A DNA stretch of 64,000 nt from Nelumbo lutea (GCA_022828595.1 JAKGHH010000002.1:73752383-73816382), one strand, 5' to 3'. Shown: positions 23,122 through 36,180, numbered from the stretch's first letter. Notes: generated by a model from the sequence alone, not told the origin. A program made the numbers and translations.

Positions 23122-23922
23122 ATGGGTCGTAGAAAGATCGAGATTCAGAAGATTCAGAGCAAGGAGAAACTCAATGTTTGTTTCTCCAAGCGTAGGACTG
23201 GGCTGTTCAAGAAAGCTGAAAAATTAGGCCATCTCACTGGTGCCAAGACTGCCATCGTCATTTTCTCTCCGGCTGGTAAGATTTTCAAGTTCGGAGATCC
23301 ACTGGTCTATTCCATAATCGATCGCTACCTTCTCCTTCATCATCAGAACCGGCAGCGCCCCGAGCCAACATGTCTAGCTGTTGAAGATGATACCGCAGAC
23401 GTTGATTTGGATGGTTTTGGAGATCAAATTCGAGAAGTCGAATCTGCGTTGATCAAAGGCAAGGAGAATGTGATGAGACGCATGTCGGAGCAGCAACAAC
23501 AACAGAAAGAGTCCGTTGTCCCTTCCTCATCCTTGATTCTTGATGAAAATTTAGTTGGAATTCCGCCTTCTTCGTCCTCATACTCGTATGTGCATGATCT
23601 GGGAGTTGGTGATTTTGAGAATCCAGATGAAGTGAAGCAACCTGGATTAGATTTGGTAGTTGACGATCTTACAAGTGGAATTGAAGATGAACAAACCTGG
23701 TTGGAGGAACTCTCATGGGACCCCAATATGTTCTTCGATATTGATGAGTTACTTGACACCCTGTCTGACCCGCTACCGCCAGAAGAATCCACCGATCAAA
23801 ATCAGCAACAACAAGATGCAGAGTGGTTTGAGCAATCATATTTTGAGACCTCCCCAGAATTGCGATCTGAATCTGGTGAAGCCCAACCAGATGTGGATGA
23901 ATTGTTGGCAAGCTTTTTCTGA
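23122..23922 (+). CDS. Type I (M-alpha) MADS-box transcription factor, AGL62-like, copy C
   Basis: A 266-residue intronless MADS-box protein with the same architecture as the gene at 7118: MADS domain 1-60, DRYL motif, Gln run 124-128, acidic C-terminus ending DELLASFF. Against copy A, I count about nine base differences in 801 bp. Five change residues (D63Y, P75Q, V92A, H240Y, T256P) and about four are silent. All five lie outside the MADS domain. Upstream, only about 80 bp of leader is shared with A (with a small insertion aagaaaacaaaaac at about 22985). Beyond that lies a truncated AT-rich repeat, so the TATA box and conserved upstream region of copy A are missing. Expression may therefore differ or be lost, although the frame is intact. 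Function as for copy A, by inference. Confidence 0.92.
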   Translation: MGRRKIEIQKIQSKEKLNVCFSKRRTGLFKKAEKLGHLTGAKTAIVIFSPAGKIFKFGDPLVYSIIDRYLLLHHQNRQRPEPTCLAVEDDTADVDLDGFGDQIREVESALIKGKENVMRRMSEQQQQQKESVVPSSSLILDENLVGIPPSSSSYSYVHDLGVGDFENPDEVKQPGLDLVVDDLTSGIEDEQTWLEELSWDPNMFFDIDELLDTLSDPLPPEESTDQNQQQQDAEWFEQSYFETSPELRSESGEAQPDVDELLASFF

Positions 23923-24395
23923 TCATCATTCAAATTGATTATGTTTGTACACAGTTAACATTTTCCATTTTAGCGTTGGAACTTTGTCACGTAAGTGATT
24001 TATTGTTGTATATCTGACATCTAAGGTTCTGACTTTCTGAGATTGTTATATATAATGTTATAATAAATGATGCTTGTTTCTGTCGGTTCTCGATCGTTAT
24101 TGCATTATTGATTGTACACTGTTACTCTACCGCCTCTACTATACATTGTCCTGTCGGTATGGCGAAGATATGGCAATTTGACCCCATCTCGTGGGGCCCA
24201 CCCCAACCGGTGAGGTTTTTTGATCACTGGTTCCACTGTGGTCGGGGAAATTCAAAACTCTAGAATCGGGGATGGAATGGGAATATGGGATGGTATTTGT
24301 GTGTGTGTTTATGACATGAATTTGATCTCGATTCTTTTATACATCTGCATATCCAATTCATTTACAAAATTAAATGACAATTATTAATAAAAACT
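23923..24395. other. 3' flank of MADS gene C
   Basis: Shared with A just after the stop codon, then a private stretch (24008-24095, containing aataaatgatgc, a possible polyadenylation signal at about 24061). It then continues to the uninterrupted site cgtggggccc where A has the hAT-like MITE. Confidence 0.5.
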
Positions 24396-24862
24396 AAGGT
24401 TCCATTTGGTTTGTGGTCAATAATAGAAATTCTTTAGAATAGAATTAGAACCACCTATTCTGATCTGCTACTCACGAGTTGATCCCATATCTCTACCCAT
24501 GATCATGAGTAATTACACTTACACATTGGGAATATCTTCCTTTTTATTCATGGGGAGATGTTTCCAATACATGCAATGGTGTTTCGTGTGTGGATATGGG
24601 TACAATTTGTGGATAGCAAATCCAGAGTGTTCCCCACTTGTTTGGTTCAAATGGTAATTGGAATTGGATTCCATAAGATATGTATGACTTTCAAACTTTC
24701 AATGAGGATTAACATTGGGAAAGTCAGAATGGCCATTCTCAAAAGGGGGAATGCCATTCCACTAGAAGTGGGAATAGGAATCTCATTCCACCCAACCAAA
24801 CAATTAGGTCGTTCTAGTTCCAATTTCAAACCCTCCATTCCTTTGAATTAAATGGATCTTAA
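24396..24862. mobile_element. TIR repeat F1, unit C
   Basis: A shorter, more diverged copy of 8783-9352; the hairpin is imperfect here (ttgggaatatcttcc / ggggagatgtttccaa, 24526-24568). Confidence 0.6.
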
Positions 24863-25495
24863 GTTCATCCGAATTCAAAATTCCATCATCTCTTCGATTA
24901 TGGCTAAATTAATGAACACCAAATCCAACTTAAATGAATCACATTCATTTGTTCCGATCTATTTGTTTATGTATTTACTAAAATTTGGAATATAAGTAGA
25001 TAGAAGGAAAATAAAAAGAATCTAATTAAAGCCATCATACATATATTTCAAGCCATAAGGGAGATAGCTAGAACTTATTTAGGAGTAGAGTTTGTTTATG
25101 GAAGATTTCAAAACTATGGCCATCTTTACCAAAAGAAAAAAAAAAAAAAAAAGGTCTGGTACCAATACATGGTCCCAACTAGCAATTGTAGTTGTACATC
25201 AAGAACATGCTCGCATGAAGGACAAGGGAGATGTTCCTCATGTACAGCCGGATTGTAGATGCATGACTGCAAATGGCTTTTAGGACCATGTTGTTGGGAC
25301 CCTATGTTGAGGCTAGATTTAGACTCGGGGAAAAAAACTACTACCATTATTCATATATTAAAATTGGGATCTCCTCCCAACAAAAACTACTACCCTGTTC
25401 CAAGGTGATTTTTATTGTGGATATCTCACCATAATAATGCAACCCACCATGTATGAGATGTGTGTGGAGGTGAGGGTCCTCTCACCACATAGATA
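24863..25495. other. End of unit C
   Basis: Homologous to 9353-9865 and to 19140-19375 of unit B, including caaaaactactaccctgttcc. The homology passes into the tandem array at about 25495. No gene. Confidence 0.55.
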
Positions 25496-28470
25496 ATAAA
25501 AATTACTTATTTACCAAGAGGAAATGCAATACCAATATATTGTCTGAATATTGGTTTTTAATGTTGTGGTCAAATCAATAATATATATCATTTATATATA
25601 ATATATATGTATCATTTATATATAATATATATGTTATTTATTATTTATTTATAAATATGTTATTTATATTGCATTTTTGTAAACTTCTTATATGACGAAA
25701 ATAGTTGAAAAATACTTTTATTTTTTGTTTTCCTTTATTTCAACTATTATATTTTATTTTTCTTTTAATAATTTATTACTTTTTAATTAAATTGGGCCGT
25801 ATTAGATTTGGATATCCAACATATTGATCGGATATAAATTTGAATCAATATTTATGAGATCTATTCCAATCTTTGGATCAAATCGAATTCAAATATACCC
25901 TGATTCAAATCCGATCTATTTGCATCCCTACCAAACCACTTCTCTACAATGACCTAGCTAATTAAATCATTGAACCATTTGGCATGCTTAGTAGGGCCAT
26001 GTGTTAGACATTAATGCTCTTTATTTTTTATCCTAATTTTTATCATATTTCTATCATTAGTGAAAATAATTCTCATTAATCACGTATTTTTTATATGATA
26101 AATATATAATATTATAGAATGTACCCAAACATATCTACAAATTTCTACATTTTGAAGAATTTTATGTATTTTTTATTTAATAATGATATTATGTGTTGGT
26201 CCATATGACATGAATAATTGAACCACTAACACACCACTTGAATGGAAAACCCTTTTTTTTTGTAGATTTTAAATTATGTTTTACATTTTCATCATCAATA
26301 AAAGTAATTCTTATTTCCACATTTATTTTTGACATGGCAATACCAAATGATGATGATGATAATAATCATTAACTAAAGGACCTTATTGGTTGAACAATTA
26401 ACCTATTTGACCAGGAAAATGGACTATGATTAAGTCATTAATTCATTTTTTTCTTTGTATTTTAGCCATTTCTATCTTTACTAAAATAATTCTCATTTTT
26501 GCAAACATATGTTTGTTTAATATGAAGAATATATAATATTAATGTATGTTCAAAGTTTTTTTAAAAATTTATAAAAAATTCTATATTTTTATTTTTTTAT
26601 TATTTAATTTATTAGTTAATAAAAATTACTTATTTACCAAGAGGAAATGCAATTCCAATATATTGTTTGATCATTGATTTTTAATATTGTGGTCAAATAA
26701 ATTATTTATATAATAGTATAGATATTATTTATATATAATATATATGTTATTTATTATTTATTATAAATATGTTATTTATATTGCATTTTTGTAAACTTTT
26801 TATATGATGGAAATAGTTGAAAAATACTTATATTTTTTGTTTTCTTATTTCAACTGTTATACTTTTCTTTTTTTTTAATAATTTATTACTTTTTTTTAAA
26901 TAAATAGGATCATATCAGATTCGAATATTTGACATCTTGATCGGATTAGGATTCGAATCAATATTTATGAGATCCGGTCACACCTTTGGATTAGATCAGA
27001 TTTGAATACACCCTAATTCAAATATGATTTGATCTATTTGCATCCCTACTAAACACTTGCCTACGATGACCTAGCTAATTAAATTATTGAACCATTTGAC
27101 ATGGTTAGTCGGGTCATGTGTTAGATATTAATGCTCTTTATTTTTTATCCTAATTTTTATCCCATTTCTATCATTAATGAAAATAATTCTCATTAATCAA
27201 ACTTTTTTATATGATGAATATATAATATTATAGAATATACCCAAAATTAACAACAAATTTCTATATTTTCTAGAATTTTATGTATTTTATTATTTAATAA
27301 TAACATCCGTTTGACATGGATAGTTTAACCACTAACCCATCATTTGGATGCAAAAACCATTTTGCTTTTTCGGTTGATTTTAAATCATGTATTCCATTTT
27401 CATCATCGATAAAAATAATTCTTATTTTCACATTTATTTTTTGTTTAATATGGTGAATATATAACAATAGAATTGTATCAAAATGCTTTATACAAAGCTT
27501 ATATTTTTCTTTAAGTTTATATATATGCATGTATGTATGTATTTATGTATGTATACATGCATGTTATGTATGTATGTATTTAATATTTGTTACTTAGTTA
27601 TGACATCATAGATTGACCCATTTAACCCGAAAGTTAGATCATTGACCTACCTACCATTTAGATATGGAAATGGTTTCATTTTCAAATTGGTTTTTAATTT
27701 TGCATTTCATTTATATCATTGATAAAATAATTATTCTTTATCATACTTATTTTTGTTTATATTTTTAGTATATAATATTATAGATGTGCCCAAAATTATT
27801 TCATATTTTTTTGTACTATTCCATTTTAAAAAATTTATTTTTAATTATACATCATGGATTAACCTATTTGACCTAAAAGGTTGAACCACTAACCCACCCT
27901 TAGATAGGAAGATGGTTTAATTTTCCAACGGTTTTAAGTTCTATATTTGATATCCATCATTAATAAAATTGTGTCCATTTTATCATAGTTATTTTTTAAT
28001 ATGACAAATATAAAATAATAGAAACATGTCCAATTTTTTTCAATATTTCTTTTTTTTCTATCTTTATTGTTTTTCTTATATTTCTAAATATGTATTATTG
28101 ATTTATGACATCATGAAATTATCCATTTAACCCAAATGTTTGAAGTACTTACCCACGACCTAGATGGAAAATATGATTTCATTTCTATGTTTATTTTAAA
28201 AATATAAAATTTCAATCTATTAATAATTATTGTTATGGATTAGTGGAATTTAATGATGATAAATAAAAGTATTTTTATATTTCTAAATTTGTATTATTTA
28301 TTTATGACATCATTAAATTATCCATTTGACCCAAATGGTTGAACTACTTACCCACCACCTGATGAAAAATATGATTTCATTTCTATGTTTATTTTAATTA
28401 TATAAAAATTTCATTCTATTAATAATTATAGTGTATGGATTTATTAGTGGAATTTAATGATGATAAAAAA
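25496..28470. repeat. Degenerate tandem repeat array
   Basis: Two levels of repetition are visible. A unit of about 1.1 kb starting ttacttatttaccaagagg occurs at about 25506 and 26626 (and at about 19708 in unit B). Within and after it, a motif of the form tgacatcatggattgaccca / ggttgaaccactaaccca recurs near 26200, 27310, 27600, 27850, 28105 and 28303, giving steps of about 200-290 bp. Each step is followed by a T-rich stretch and aatatataatattatagaa. Copies are strongly diverged. No gene is seen; short frames in it are not conserved between copies. Confidence 0.65.
27521..27580. repeat. TATG-type microsatellite
   Basis: Imperfect run of tatg/catg tetranucleotides. Confidence 0.7.
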
Positions 28471-30161
28471 AGTATAAATGTTGGATTAAATGAGAGAGAA
28501 TGTGATTTATTTAATGGCTTAAACATGAGACTTAATGAGAAGTAATTGGATGTACTTAATGGTATTCTTTTAATTACATTTTCTACCATTTAAATAGATG
28601 AATTAAATTCAAGAGGATGGGTATTTCAGTAAAGAAAAATTCTAGAAGCCAATACCTCCTCATTCACACTTTTACAAATAGTATAGATAGATGTGCACAC
28701 GAACAAACACCCCCCCTATCCACAACTTACTAAATTATCTCTAATTTAGTAGAGAGTTTCTCTCCTAAAAATTATCTCTAATTCTTATTTATCTTTACCC
28801 TCCCTTTTTATCTACATCTATCTAAAGTAAGTTTGAATTAAAAAATTTAAGAATTATTTAAATATTCTAACAAAAATATATAACAACATTAAAATATTTA
28901 TTAAAAAGGTAAAAAATAATTATAATCGATTTAATAATATTCATATTATTAATAATTATATATTTTAAAAAAAATCATCATGAAATTATGTACAAACAAT
29001 TTAGATTATGTTTTTTTGGCTTATTCAATCTTAATGTTATTCAAATAATAAACATCTATCAATAAAATGAAATATTATTCAAAAATTTCAATCTAAATAT
29101 CTTAAATAACAAAATATTAAAATTAATATTTTAAATAAATTAATAATGTATTTTAAATATTTACTTAATCATTTTCAATTATAATACATAGAATATGATT
29201 TTAAATATTTAGTTAAATAACTAAATATTTTAAATAATGAAATATTTAACAAAACTAGATTTTAAATAGTTAAAATATCATAATTATGTATTAATAGTAA
29301 TATAATTTTATGGATTATTAAATTCAACAAGTAATTATTATTTTAATATTTAAATAATGATATTATTTCAATATATAAATAATATTGTAAATAACTAATT
29401 TCATTTATACCAATTAATAATTCTAGAAAATAACTTACAAAAAAATAATGTTTATTAATAATAATTTTAAATACTTAATCTATATTTATTATATATTTAT
29501 ATAATATTAAAATTATTATTTATTGTATTTCAATAATTATTTTTTATTTTTTGCAATAAATATATTTTCAATAGCTATGTGTAAATCTATTTTTGTTTTT
29601 CTATTTAATAGAAAATGTTCAATAATTATTGGAGTTTAAACTACTGTTATTTAGCTTTTTAAATTTAACTTATTGCGTATTTTTGTTATAAATTTTTAAT
29701 AACTATTGGAGATTAAACTATTGTTCACGGGTTGTTGGTTTAGTTGTAAGTGGTTTGGCCAACCAAATAGACCTAGTCAAGTTGGGGAGTTGGTCACTCA
29801 GGTTATATCAATTTGGGGCAATTTTCGGTTTGGTCAGTCAGTTCAAAATATTTAAACTTAAAAAAATAAATTTAAATTTTAAAAAATTACAATGGAATTA
29901 TTAAAAAATAAGCTTAAAAAATTAAACTTATGATATAAAATATTTTAGCCTGGGAAATATTGGAATTTTCCCACTTTCCTATATTAAAAAAGTATATTTA
30001 AAATATAAAATATTAATATATTTATGGTATGGTCATTCGATTTTAGTTAGTTTACAAATGGCCAAAGTGAAACTAATCCAATCCATTTGAGTTAGGAAAT
30101 TGTTGAACCAAAGCCAACTAGAAATACTAGAAATCGGGTTGGCCAGTTTCATTAGTTTCAT

Positions 30162-30409
30162 TAGGAATGGCAACGGGGCAAGGTGGGAACAAGGAGCCTC
30201 TCCCCATCCCCATTTCCACGGGGATCCCCACTCCACATGATTCTTTATAATGTCAACCAATTATGTTTTTGTTTTCTATTTTTTTAAATGAAAATAAAAT
30301 AATTAAAATTTACAATCTTATTAGAAAAGATTCAAACATATTCAACCATATTTTTAAAAATATTAACATATAGATGTATGTATACATATACACATATATA
30401 AATGTATAC

Positions 30410-30474
<65 letters not shown>

Positions 30475-30657
30475 CAGGAATCCCTTGGGATGGGGATCAA
30501 GGTCCCCACGAGGCAGGAAGTGGTCTTCTTGTCCCCACCAATGGGGATGAAAATTTTTCCATCTTCGTCCCCGTATGGGGAAAATCATCCCCATCCCCAC
30601 CCCATTCAGGGTGGATCCCCAAGGGGATTGGGGAAATGGGAAAAATTGTCATCCCTA
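30162..30657. mobile_element. hAT-like non-autonomous element
   Basis: A 496-bp element with inverted ends taggaatggcaac and gtcatcccta. It is flanked by the 8-bp direct repeats agtttcat (30154-30161) and agtttgat (30658-30665). The paralogous copy at about 36030 reads ttcattagtttgatgaat without interruption, an empty site that contains one copy of the 8-mer. The interior has GGGGAT/ATCCCC-rich arms around a long (TA)n run. No transposase. Confidence 0.88.
30409..30471. repeat. (TA)n microsatellite
   Basis: About 30 TA dinucleotides in the core of the hAT-like element. Confidence 0.95.
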
Positions 30658-30842
30658 AGTTTGATAAACAACCATATCTAAAATTAATTATTGTTATTTT
30701 CGTATTGTAAAAAAATATTAAAAGTAATATATAAAATATAAATAATTGTTAAATATTATATAAAACAATTGTATACTCTTACATGTTTCTATTATTTATC
30801 TTTAACTTGACAAATCCCATGCATCGCATGGGTCCTCACTAG

Positions 30843-31089
30843 TATATATATTAAAACAATGAAGTTTAAAAATTTTCTCCTTTTTTTGAATTTTTTAATC
30901 CATTTCATTTTCAAAACTACCAATTAGAACTCTAATTTCCTTAAAAAATCTTCCTAAAGTCTCTCATGAAGCACCTCATCACTCTTTTCTCCCTCTCTCA
31001 TAATGACACCTTAGCACTTGGCATAATAGGAGTCTTGAGAGTAGGAGCCTTTAAGACTCTTCACAAAGTAGGAGTCTTCCCACGACGAG

Positions 31090-31178
<89 letters not shown>

Positions 31179-31240
31179 CATCTCTATCTCTATCTTTCTT
31201 ATCAGTAATAGGAGTCTTGACTACAAAAGTCTTTTGGACG
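30843..31240. repeat. Repeat joint with (CT)n and (TATC)n microsatellites
   Basis: 30845-30960 resembles 33720-33815 (ttttttgaattttttaat ... ccttaaaaaatctt), so similar sequence lies on both sides of the gypsy remnant. A CT run spans 31092-31141 and a TATC run about 31142-31178. Between them, cttagcacttggcataataggagtctt repeats loosely (taggagtctt near 31028, 31067 and 31206). No gene. Confidence 0.7.
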
Positions 31241-31249
31241 AAGAAGTTA

Positions 31250-33740
31250 TAAACTTCATCCTTTTTCGAAGTAGGGGATGAACTTCCTTTTTAATGACGA
31301 AGCAAGGGAGGGTAGTGCTTCCAATTGTATTTATTGGAAGTCATCCATATCTCCATAAAATCATCAATGAAATCCGAAAATAGAGACATTATGCATCTTT
31401 GAAAAGTAGCAAGGGCATTGCACAAACCAAAAGGCATTTTCCTAAAAGCAAATGTTCCATAAGGGCATGTAAAGGTAGTTTTCTCTTGGTCTTCAGAAGC
31501 AATGGGAATTTGGTGATAACCAGAATAACCATCAAGAAAATAATAAAATTCTTAACCAATAAGTTTTCCAATCGTTTGATCAATAAAAGGAATGGGGAAA
31601 TGATCTTTTCTAGTAGCATCATTCAATTTTCTACAGCCGATACATACCCTCCAACCTGTTATTGTCCTTATAGGGATTAATTCATTATTTTCATTTTTGA
31701 CTATAGTGGTCCCACCCTTTTTTAGCACAACTTGCACAGGACTTACCCAAGAAAAATCAGAGATAGGAAAGGTTATACATGAATCAAGCCATTTTATCAC
31801 ATCTTTCTTTATTACATCTTTCATATTAGGATTTAACCTCCTTTGGGGCTGCACAATAGGCTTGAATCCTTCTTCCATCATGATTTTGTGCATGCAAACT
31901 GATGAACTTATTCTTTGAATATCGCCAATGCTCCATCCAATCGCCCTTTTGTGTTCCCTAAGCACCCTTATCAACTTTTCTTCTTCAAGACCTATTAAGT
32001 AAGAAGAAATAATCACAAGTAAGGTAGATGAATTCCCCAAATAAACATATTTTAAATGCGAAGGAAGAGGTTTAAGGTCAAGAGTGGGAGGCTTCTCAAT
32101 CGATGACTTGGTTTTTGAAAAAGAAGGAGAAATATCCAAAGGCAAAAATTTTTCTCATTTTGTCACGAATCCTCTTTGCTTTTCTCCCAAATAACCAATG
32201 GCCTCCTTATGCTTCTCATCTAAAATTTGTTCCTTCACATCAAAAGAATTAGAATGCAATTTTCTAGGATCATCTAACCTAAATGCATGAAATTTTCTTT
32301 CTGCCAAATCATCAATGCAATCTACCATTAAGGCTTTGTGTTTATCATTGAAATGTTTCATAGCCTTAAACACATTAAAAATAGTTTCTTCATCATTAAT
32401 TCTAAGGCTAAGTTTTCCTTGTTGGACATCAATTAAAGCTCTTCCTGTGCCAAGAAAATGTCTCTCTAAAATTAGGGACATATCATAATCTTCTTCCATG
32501 TCCAAAACAATAAAGTCAATAGGAAAAATAAATTTATCTACTTTTACCAAAACATCTTCCACTGCTTCCCTTGGATATTTGATACTTCTGTCACCCAATT
32601 GTAGAAAAACAAGTGGCAGGTGTTGGCTCCCTTAATCCAAACTTCCTAAAGACAGAAAAAGGCATCAAATTAATACTTGCACCAAGATCACATAAAGCCT
32701 TATCGAAATTAATTTCTACAATAGTGCATGGAATAGAAAAACTCCCTGGATCCTTGAGTTTTGGAGGTAATTTATTTTGTAAGATTGCTGAGCATTCCTC
32801 ATTAAGTTTTACCATCTCAAACTCCTCTAACTTTCTTTTGTTTGAAATTATTTCCTTCAAGAATTTGGCATAACTTGGCATTTGAGAAATAGCATCAAGA
32901 AGAGAAATGTTAATATGCAACTTTTGAAACACCTCTAGAAATTTAGCAAATTGCTTATCCAAGTTAGCCTAAATAAATCTTTTAGGAAAAGGAAGAGGAG
33001 GTTTGTAGAATTTTAAATTAAGAGTAAAAGAACTTCCCTTTTTCTCCATTGATGACTCGTAGTCTCCTTCTTTGGCTTCAAGGCTTCAGCTTTCTTCCTC
33101 TTTTATATGCTCATCATCTTTTCCTTCTTTTTTAAGTTCTTTACCACTTTGCAGAGTGATGGCCTTTACTTGTTCCTTGGGATTCTTCTCGGTATTGCTA
33201 GGTAATCCTCCTTGTAGTCTTGCTGAAATTGCTTGAGCAAATTGTCCAATTTGAGTTTCCAACCCTTGAATTCTTGCCTCCGTACTGTTGATAAATTTTT
33301 CCATCATATCCTCTAAATTTGGCTTCTTCTCTTGTGGATTTTGTTGTTGTTGCTGCTGAAAGTTGAGAGGTGCTCTTTATTGGTTATTACTCCAAGAAAA
33401 ATTTAGATGGTTTCTCCATCCTAGATTGTAAGTGTTGGAGTGGGGATTAAAATTAGACATGTTGCCACCATAAGAAACAAAATTAGCTTATTAAGAAGAA
33501 GAAGAAAATGGATTTCCTACTTGATAGTCTACACTAGCATGTCCCCCTTGGCCGCCATCTCCTACAAAAGTTCATATGCTTCTTCGAGAGTTTATCTATA
33601 AGGGTACCACCTGCAACTGCATCTAATATTTAACGATTAAATTGATTAATGCCACTATAAAAAGTTTTTACTTGCATCCAAACAGGTAGACCATGGTGAT
33701 GACACATCCTAAGCAGTTCCTTAAATCTCTCAATTTTTTT
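31250..33740 (-). pseudogene. Ty3/gypsy (Athila-like) retrotransposon remnant: gag end, protease, start of RT
   Basis: On the minus strand, from 33740 downwards: a gag tail with a Gln-rich stretch and IGQFAQAISARLQGGLPSNT then NPKEQVKAI (about 33307-33150); a protease region with ALCDLGASINLMP (about 32715-32678), the DLGAS form usual in Athila-type elements; the following VLVKVDKFIFPIDFIVLDME block; and the RT beginning (SWVSPVQVVLKKGG, GWRVCIGCRKLND, about 31760-31630). It then runs through frameshifts to ATFQRCIMSLFSDF at about 31400. It stops before the YVDD box, with no RNase H, integrase or recognisable LTRs. Several stops and frameshifts are present, so it is dead. Confidence 0.88.
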
Positions 33741-33949
33741 GAATTTTTTAATTTTTCTAATCCATGTCATTTTTGAAACTATCATTTAGAAAGAAACTCT
33801 ACTTTCCCTTAAAAAATCTTCATTAAAACAAAGTGATCAAGAAATTTTCCCCTTTTTTTGAATTTTGGGTTTTTGGTATTCCATGCCATTTTTTAAACAA
33901 CCAATGAGATGCACTTTCCCAATAACCAAAATAATATCTTCTCCTAAAA
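33741..33949. repeat. Repeated joint sequence next to the gypsy remnant
   Basis: Contains two partial copies of the ttttttgaatttt / ccatgtcattttt motif also found at about 30880. No gene. Confidence 0.5.
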
Positions 33950-36180
33950 TTTATCCTAAACTACCTCCCCCACTTTCTCCATAATTATCTCTAATTTCAG
34001 TTTATCTTCTAAATTATCTCTAATTCATATTTATCTACACAATTATCTCTATTTTAGTACGGTGCGTCTCTCCTAAATTATCTCTAATTCCTATTTATCC
34101 TCCCCCCAACTTTTTATCTATATATATCTAAAGAAAGTTTGGATTAAAAAATTAAAATATTATTTAAATATTCTAACAAAATTATATAATATCTTTAAAA
34201 TATTTATTAAAAACACAAAAAATAATTTTATATTTTTACAAAATATATTACGAAATTTTGTACTAAAAATTTAAATTATGTTTTTCTGGATTATCAATTT
34301 AAGTGCTTTTCAAATATTTAATAATATGTAATAGCTTTAAACAAATAATATTCAAATAACAAAAATAAATAAATATTTTAAAGATTATTTAAATATTTAA
34401 ATAACTAAAAATTTAATATAACTATATTTTAAATAGTTAAAGTAATGAAATTATCTAATAAATAATTTTATATTTTTACAAAATATATCACAAAATTTTG
34501 TACTAAAATTTTAAATTATGTTTTTCTAGATCATCAATGAAATGTTTTTCAAACATTTAATAATATGCAATGGCTTTAAATAAATAAAGTTCAAATAACC
34601 AAAAAAAATTAAATATTTTATAGATTATTTAAATATTTAAATAACTAGATATTTATCAAAAATAGATTTTAAATAGTTAAAATAACAAAATTAAGTAATA
34701 AATTTTAAAAAAACTCTTTAAAGCAGAAAAGTAATTATAACATAAAATTGAAATTAATAATAATTTAAAAAATATTACAAAATTAATAATGAAATTATGT
34801 AACAATAGTATAAATTATGATTTTATGGATAACTAAATTCCAGAAATAACTAATATTTTAAAATTTAAATATTTACATATTACATAAGTATTTAAATAAC
34901 TAAACATTTTAAATAAAAAAATATTTAACAGAAATAGATTTTAAATAGTTGAAATAAAAAATTTATGTAATAAATTAAAAAAACTGAGGCAGAAAAATAA
35001 TTATAACATAATATTAAAATTAATAATAATTTATTATTTTTATATAATACTGTAAATAACTAATTTCACTTATATCAAGTAATAATTTGAGAAAATAACT
35101 TTCAAAAATTAATATTTATTAGTAATAATTTTAAACTCTTAATCTATATTTATTGTATAACTATATATACTAAAATTATTATTTATTGTTTTTGTGATAA
35201 ATATATTTTCAATGATTATGTATAAATTTATTTTTGTTATTTAGTAGATAACTTTCAATAATTATGTGAGATTAAACTACTATTAGTGAAATTTTTAAAT
35301 TTATTTCATTGTACTTATTGTATTTATTGTATTTTTGTTATAACTTATTGATTAAAAATTATTAGAGATTAAACTATTATTTAATATTATACTATTTATT
35401 GACTAAGTTAATATATTTTTAGTTATTATTGTATTTTTTATTATAATATATTTTCAATAATTGTTTATTTTCTTTATAAATTTTTAATAATCATTGGAGA
35501 TTAAACTATTATTATTTATCAAAGATGAGACTGTTAATTTAGTTGAAATTATAAGTGTTCTTGAGTTGGTTCAGTTTGGTCATAGGCTGTTTGGCCAAAC
35601 AAATTGACTTGGTCAGGTTGGGGAGTTGGTCAACTAAAACCGACTAACCATTTGTGAAAATCGACTCACTCAGGTTGTACTGGTTTGGGTTGATTTTTTT
35701 GTTTGATTAGTTGATTCAAAAGATTTAAATTAAAAATAAATAAATTTTAAAAATTATAGTGCAATTATTAAAAATAAATTTATGATATAAAACATTTTAC
35801 ACTAAGAAATATGGGAAATTTACCATTTTTCACATTAAAAATTATATTTAAAATATAAAATATTAATATATATCAATGATCAAATTATTCGATTTTGGTC
35901 AGTTAACAAATGGACAAGTGAAACTTATACAACTTGGTTGAGTTGGGAAACTTTTGAACCAAAGCCGACCTAAAATACTAGAAAATCGACCAACTCGGGT
36001 CGAGTTGATCGGGTTGGTCGGTTTCATTAGTTTGATGAATAAACCTAACCAAAATTAATTATTTTTATTTTTTGTATTATAAAAAAATTATTAAAAGTAG
36101 TATATAAAATATGAATAATTATTAATTACTTAAAAAGTTGAAAATATAGAACAAGCGTACACTCTTATGTTTCTATTAGG
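33950..36180 (+). repeat. AT-rich repeat copy 2
   Basis: Collinear with 28700-30800 but lacking the hAT-like element and the Helitron-like terminus. It contains an internal repetition: 34150-34480 and 34480-34720 both carry ttatatttttacaaaatatat ... attatgtttttctgga/aga. The end near 36175 (cactcttatgtttctatt) matches 30777-30792. No gene. Confidence 0.65.

Larger units (their letters stand above)
22620..25495 (+). repeat. Segmental duplication unit C (short, with intact MADS gene)
   Basis: The third tandem copy begins with tagccaaaatataggctag but loses about 6 kb. The TIR repeat breaks off near 22963 and is joined straight to the MADS leader (cgtttgatctctt). The gene and the 3' flank (24000-25380) follow as in A, without the hAT-like MITE. 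Confidence 0.85.
28680..30842 (+). mobile_element. AT-rich repeat copy 1 with Helitron-like 3' end
   Basis: This sequence is collinear with 33950-36180 (words such as ctaattcttatttatc, ttaaatattctaacaaaa and aacaaatgg/aagtgaaac in the same order), interrupted by a hAT-like element at 30162. It ends with a 7-bp hairpin CCCATGC-ATC-GCATGGG (30816-30832), six bases, then CTAG before T (30839-30843), which fits the CTRR terminus of Helitrons. The 5' end is not determined. No Rep/helicase frame is present, so if it is a Helitron it is non-autonomous. Confidence 0.55.

Noticed and set aside
30310..30710. Frames of about 100 codons across the (TA)n run
   Set aside because: Low-complexity Tyr-Ile repeats from the microsatellite.
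31092..31178. CRISPR-like array
   Set aside because: These are simple CT and TATC microsatellites in a plant nuclear context.
28700..36180. AT-rich copies 1 and 2 as LTRs of the gypsy remnant
   Set aside because: They lie on either side of it in the same orientation, but lack TG/CA ends, primer-binding and polypurine sites at the joints; copy 1 ends in a Helitron-like terminus instead.
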